Of a stretch of DNA of 8,072 nt, positions 6,802 to 8,072 are shown piece after piece. Each line of letters starts with the position of its first letter. Position 1 is the first letter of the stretch. Below the pieces are notes generated by a model that worked only from the letters and a program-made list of their open reading frames with translations, made no database searches and was not told the origin of the DNA. Origin of the DNA: Spirochaetaceae bacterium (GTDB lineage: Bacteria > Spirochaetota > Spirochaetia > DSM-27196 > SKKC01); assembly GCA_003552745.1 (NCBI GenBank), contig PUOG01000024.1, positions 1 to 8,072 on the forward strand, in the 5' to 3' direction. The translations under genes and the position numbers were made by a program.

Positions 6802-8072
6802 TCAGTGGAAGTTGCGACTTTCAACCGACGGCGGTGTGATCGACGAATCCGGCTCCCAAAGTGAATCGACGAGAATATACGGGCTTGTGGGATGGCGCTG
6901 AAGCGTGCCGCTGACTCCCAGAAAATTCCGGGAGAGCGCCAGCGGGCGATAAGCCGATAGCGCTTCCGGACGGAGGATGAGGTTTACAAAGCCACTTTCA
7001 TCCTCGAGTGTCATGAAGAGCGTTCCACCGGCGGTTTCCGGCCGCTGCCGGCAGATGACCAGTCCGGCGTAGCGTACCGAGGCACCGTCGGGCCGCCGCG
7101 CAAGCCCGGCTGCATCGGGAAGACCGGAGCGCGCCAGCTCGTCACGCAGTCGCTCGAGCGGATGTCCCCGGGTGCTGTAGCCGGATGCCTCGTAGTCCCA
7201 GACGATCTGTTCGGACATCGAAAGGCGCCCGAATGCCGGCGACGGTTCTTCTCCCGCAAGCAGCGGCGGCTGCCGCCTCGCGTGCATGGAGTCGTGTGCC
7301 GGCGTATCGTATCGCCGGTCTCCGATGTCTCGCTTAGCATCAATGTACAGCCCCTTTTCCCTGCGCTTTCGGTGCCCGTACATCTTCCAGAGCGCCGAAC
7401 GTCTCGACACCCCGAGCTCGCGCAGCACACCCGCTTCTGCCAGCGCGGCGGCCACATCTTCGTCGATGCCGGTGCGCTGCATCAGATCTTCGATCGACTC
7501 GAATCGAACCCGTCGCTCACGAGCGACCGCCTCGTAGTCGGTGTATCCCATCTTGCGGGTAAAGCGAAGTCCCATCCGCACGGCAAAGCGCCGCTCTTTT
7601 TCGATCTCCTCGAGCGTACAGAGCCATTCGCTTGCGTAAATGTCCGCCTCCCTGACCTCGACACCGTGGCGCCGTGCATCCTCGACGATCGTCGACGGAC
7701 TATAAAAGCCCATCGGCCATGCGTTCAGAAGCGCACAGGTGAACTCGACGCGATAGTGGTAACGCATCCAGGCGGTTGCGTACGCGATGAGGGCAAAGCT
7801 CGCCGCATGGCTTTCCGGAAAGCCGTACTCACCGAAGCCGCGAATCTGATCGAAGACGCGTTCAGCGAACTGCTTTTCGATACCCTTGGCGATCATGCGC
7901 TCAACCACCGCGTCGTGGTGTTTCTCCATGCGGCCGCTCTTTCTCCATGCCGCCATATCGCGGCGAAGCTGATCCGCCTCTCCCGGTGTGTAGTCGGCGG
8001 CGACGACGGCGAGCTTCATGACCTGCTCCTGAAAAAGCGGAACGCCGAGGGTCTTCTCGAGCACCGGCTTCA
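6802..8072 (-). CDS. dnaE2: Error-prone DNA polymerase DnaE2/ImuC, C-terminal part
   Basis: About 423 C-terminal residues are visible. The reading frame runs off the right edge, so the start, PHP domain and palm aspartates are outside the window. The visible part begins in the fingers region (LGVPLFQEQVMKLA) and includes GFPESHAASFALIAYATAW and the PMGFYSP motif, followed by DARRHGVEV. A helix-hairpin-helix segment follows (RFESIEDLMQRTG through AGVLRELG). An OB fold comes next (VRYAGLVICRQRP, GTLFMTLEDESGFVNLI, FLGVSGTLQR), and the protein stops soon after. The absence of the long tau-binding tail, together with the PMGFYSP signature, points to DnaE2 rather than replicative DnaE1. In known systems DnaE2 works with ImuB in SOS-induced mutagenic lesion bypass. 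The visible gene overlaps nothing and ends 15 bp from the convergent GH31 gene. Confidence 0.93.
   Translation of the reverse strand, partial: KPVLEKTLGVPLFQEQVMKLAVVAADYTPGEADQLRRDMAAWRKSGRMEKHHDAVVERMIAKGIEKQFAERVFDQIRGFGEYGFPESHAASFALIAYATAWMRYHYRVEFTCALLNAWPMGFYSPSTIVEDARRHGVEVREADIYASEWLCTLEEIEKERRFAVRMGLRFTRKMGYTDYEAVARERRVRFESIEDLMQRTGIDEDVAAALAEAGVLRELGVSRRSALWKMYGHRKRREKGLYIDAKRDIGDRRYDTPAHDSMHARRQPPLLAGEEPSPAFGRLSMSEQIVWDYEASGYSTRGHPLERLRDELARSGLPDAAGLARRPDGASVRYAGLVICRQRPETAGGTLFMTLEDESGFVNLILRPEALSAYRPLALSRNFLGVSGTLQRHPTSPYILVDSLWEPDSSITPPSVESRNFH

Overview
The window is about 8.1 kb of moderately GC-rich bacterial chromosome carrying two tRNA genes and five protein genes. The low lysine content, the very acidic lipoprotein, and the mix of a small FHA protein, an MFS-HEAT fusion, a cytoplasmic GH31 enzyme and a DnaE2-type polymerase would fit a free-living, possibly salt- or alkali-adapted bacterium. 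A Spirochaeta-like spirochaete is my best guess from family resemblance. That taxonomy is an inference and is not proven by the sequence.

Layout, left to right. Two tightly spaced tRNA genes, Pro(TGG) and Arg(TCT), occupy 3-161. A small FHA-domain protein gene (minus, 227-586) is divergent from a large membrane protein gene (plus, about 666-2885). The latter encodes a 12-helix MFS-type transporter fused to a cytoplasmic HEAT-like repeat domain. Its stop overlaps the end of a convergent gene (minus, 2877-3857) for a lipoprotein-type parvulin prolyl isomerase of the SurA/PrsA kind. A 193-bp divergent intergenic region (3858-4050) separates that gene from a 911-residue glycoside hydrolase family 31 gene (plus, 4051-6786), which has a PA14-like insertion in its C-terminal beta region. 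The right end (minus, 6802 to the edge) is the C-terminal part of an error-prone DNA polymerase III alpha subunit (DnaE2/ImuC).

Gene orientation alternates (minus, plus, minus, plus, minus), so every protein gene here is probably its own transcription unit. I see no shared pathway linking them: phosphopeptide recognition, transport, envelope protein folding, glycan breakdown and translesion synthesis are separate jobs. There is no mobile element, CRISPR array or obvious foreign island.

I did not find a convincing undescribed multi-gene system. The points most worth a second look are the MFS-HEAT fusion, the unusual GH31 architecture and active-site motif, the roughly nine-fold excess of CTCGAG across all genes, and the possible leaderless divergent promoters between the FHA and MFS genes.
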